Source of the DNA: an uncultured bacterium
Lineage (GTDB): Bacteria; Bacteroidota; Bacteroidia; Chitinophagales; Chitinophagaceae
Direction: 5' to 3'
NCBI GenBank assembly: GCA_903826405.1
Contig: CAIKEH010000042.1
Coordinates: forward strand, 1 to 64,000
Length of the DNA stretch: 64,000 nt
The position numbers and the translations under genes are program-made. Shown piece after piece: positions 62,695 to 64,000 of the stretch. The notes beneath the pieces are model-generated. The model was not told the origin of the DNA and made no database searches. It was given only the letters and a program-made list of their open reading frames with translations. Within the stretch, counting starts at the first letter, position 1, and the number at the start of each line of letters is the position of its first letter.

Positions 62695-63912
62695 TCAAGC
62701 CTCAGGGGAATGGTAGCAAATGTAGAATTTTTTTATCGGGTGGGACATGTTTTGCTGGATCAAAGGATCATCCACGCCAGATATATCCCTGACCGTTCCG
62801 TTCCGATACCTGATATTTATCCTTTCATCGTATGGATCGTACAAGGTGTTGGTGGCTTCACCGGTGAAAGCCAGAAAGCCCGAATCCTCCTCGCTGACAC
62901 CATATTTTTCCTCCAGTTTCAAGCGATGTCGATGGATCTCCTCCAGGGGAATGGGATCCCTACGCATTTCCAACTTGAAAAGCCGCCTGTCCAGTACCGC
63001 CTGGCAGAGGAGGGCCAAAACTTTGTCGGGACTAAGACTCCATTTCTTAATCGAGCTGATCACATCCGTGTCATCCAGATTGCAGAACTGTTCAATATGT
63101 TGTTTTATCGTTCCGGGATACTGCTTGAGTAAAAAAAACTGAAGGGGCTCTGAGGTGGGCAGCAGTTCAGGCGCAACTAGGGAAAGGTGTTTGACGCGCT
63201 CCAGGATCTTGACGAGTGTCATTTCTGCACTGAGCACGGTCTTGTGCAGGTATACTTGCCAATACATGATTCGTCGGGCCACCAGGAATTTTTCGATAGA
63301 ATAGATCCCTTTCTCTTCAACCATCAATTCACCCTCATGCACAACCAGCATTTTGATCAACCGATCATAGCCTACGGTTCCTTCTACCACGCCAGTGAAG
63401 AAACTGTCGCGGGTGAGGTAGTCCATCCGGTCAACATCCAATTGTCCGCTGATGAGCTGGTGAAGGAATTTTTTGGGATATCCACCCCTGAAAATCTCGA
63501 TCGCCATCGATAACCCGCCCCCGAACTGTTCATTGAGTTTATCCATGAGGAGCATCGAGATCTCTTCATGGTCAAGGTCCTCGATGAGCACGGATTCCAA
63601 AGCATGAGAGAAAGGACCATGGCCTATGTCGTGAAGGAGTATGGCGATCTTAGCGGCGCGCTCTTCCTCTATCGTGATCTCCACCCCCTTACTTCTCAGT
63701 TCTGTGACGGCCAGTCCCATCAGGTGATATGCACCTAAAGAATGGTGCAGTCTGCTGTGAGTGGCACCAGGATATACCAGATAAGAAAGCGCCATCTGGC
63801 TGATCCTGCGCAGACGTTGATACCATGGATGTGAAATGATCCTGAATATCAGCGGATCATCGATGGTGATGAAACCGTAAACGGGATCGTTGATGATCTT
63901 GCGGAAAGCCAT
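62695..63912 (-). CDS. HD-superfamily phosphohydrolase (dNTPase/SAMHD1-like)
   Basis: 405 residues. [21 protein letters not shown] and [31 protein letters not shown], then the HD motif [19 protein letters not shown] and [16 protein letters not shown] identify the SAMHD1-like branch of HD hydrolases. Substrate unknown; dNTP triphosphohydrolase activity is a guess. In Bacteroidota this gene is commonly the first of the lpxD-lpxC/fabZ-lpxA cluster, as here. Confidence 0.9.
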   Translation of the reverse strand: MAFRKIINDPVYGFITIDDPLIFRIISHPWYQRLRRISQMALSYLVYPGATHSRLHHSLGAYHLMGLAVTELRSKGVEITIEEERAAKIAILLHDIGHGPFSHALESVLIEDLDHEEISMLLMDKLNEQFGGGLSMAIEIFRGGYPKKFLHQLISGQLDVDRMDYLTRDSFFTGVVEGTVGYDRLIKMLVVHEGELMVEEKGIYSIEKFLVARRIMYWQVYLHKTVLSAEMTLVKILERVKHLSLVAPELLPTSEPLQFFLLKQYPGTIKQHIEQFCNLDDTDVISSIKKWSLSPDKVLALLCQAVLDRRLFKLEMRRDPIPLEEIHRHRLKLEEKYGVSEEDSGFLAFTGEATNTLYDPYDERINIRYRNGTVRDISGVDDPLIQQNMSHPIKKFYICYHSPEA

Positions 63913-63942
63913 GGCTTGGGGAATTGTTAAATTTGACCGATG

Positions 63943-63995
63943 CCGGGGTAAAGTTATGGATAGGGGGACGTATTAACTAACTTTACTCTCCCCGG
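63943..63995. promoter_or_regulatory. Inverted repeat containing two opposite -7-like elements
   Basis: CCGGGGTAAAGTTA (63943-63956) is the inverse of TAACTTTAC plus CCCGG at 63978-63986 and 63991-63995, with a 4-nt bulge. Each arm carries TAACTTTA, one for each direction. The left one points to the HD hydrolase, 36 bp from its start codon; the other points out of the window. Confidence 0.4.
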
Positions 63996-64000
63996 TCATT

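Overview
This 64 kb window is chromosomal DNA of a Gram-negative Bacteroidota bacterium, probably of the Chitinophagia/Saprospiria side of the phylum (inference from gene content; no 16S rRNA is present). The evidence is a SusD-family fragment, a fused lpxC-fabZ gene, the ftsX-DUF3098-uppP block, T9SS-like and Tat-exported proteins, start codons without Shine-Dalgarno sequences, and repeated TAnnTTTG -7 promoter elements close to start codons. I found no rRNA, tRNA, CRISPR array, insertion sequence or prophage.

Layout. 1-590: end of a SusD-like nutrient-uptake lipoprotein. 690-7675: a phosphorus-scavenging island with a PhnZ-like HD-domain di-iron oxygenase, a DUF5690 MFS-like carrier, a TIGR03364-type FAD oxidoreductase, a Tat-type metallophosphoesterase, a glycerophosphodiesterase and the aminotransferase PhnW. 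A PhoR/PhoB-like two-component pair (7682-9464) follows and may control it. 9639-11846: a large exported protein of unknown function whose C-terminus carries a His/Cys arrangement like that of caspase-fold (clan CD) peptidases. 11900-17969: an MsbA-like ABC exporter, then atpB-E-F-H-A, ending in a strong terminator without atpG. 18164-25519: small exported proteins, an ABC-2 transporter, and a group of exported Gfo/Idh oxidoreductase, SUMF1-domain protein and sugar isomerase-like protein.

25531-40153: mostly housekeeping genes: pdxA, rsmA, a hydroxyacid dehydrogenase, greA, a HIT protein, ruvC, a flippase-like membrane protein, a DUF3108 protein, an MBL-fold hydrolase with an MFS carrier, uppP, DUF3098, ftsX and leuS. 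40245-52421: conserved hypotheticals, an M23-type peptidase, a DUF937-OmpA fusion, ruvB, a propeller-type sensor kinase, an OmpR-type regulator, a GroES-like protein, a YozG/DUF2975 pair and a HerA-like ATPase. 52621-63912: recQ, a copper P-type ATPase, tsaE, alanine dehydrogenase, and the lipid A / fatty-acid cluster (HD hydrolase, lpxD, lpxC-fabZ, lpxA, ABC ATPase).

The items most worth a second look are: the phosphonate island, which mixes parts of two catabolic routes but completes neither locally; the exported protease-like protein with a perfect operator-like dyad upstream; a 10-bp hairpin directly after atpE; a promoter-proximal hairpin in the greA leader; and a possible small RNA with an operator-like palindrome at the 3' end of recQ.
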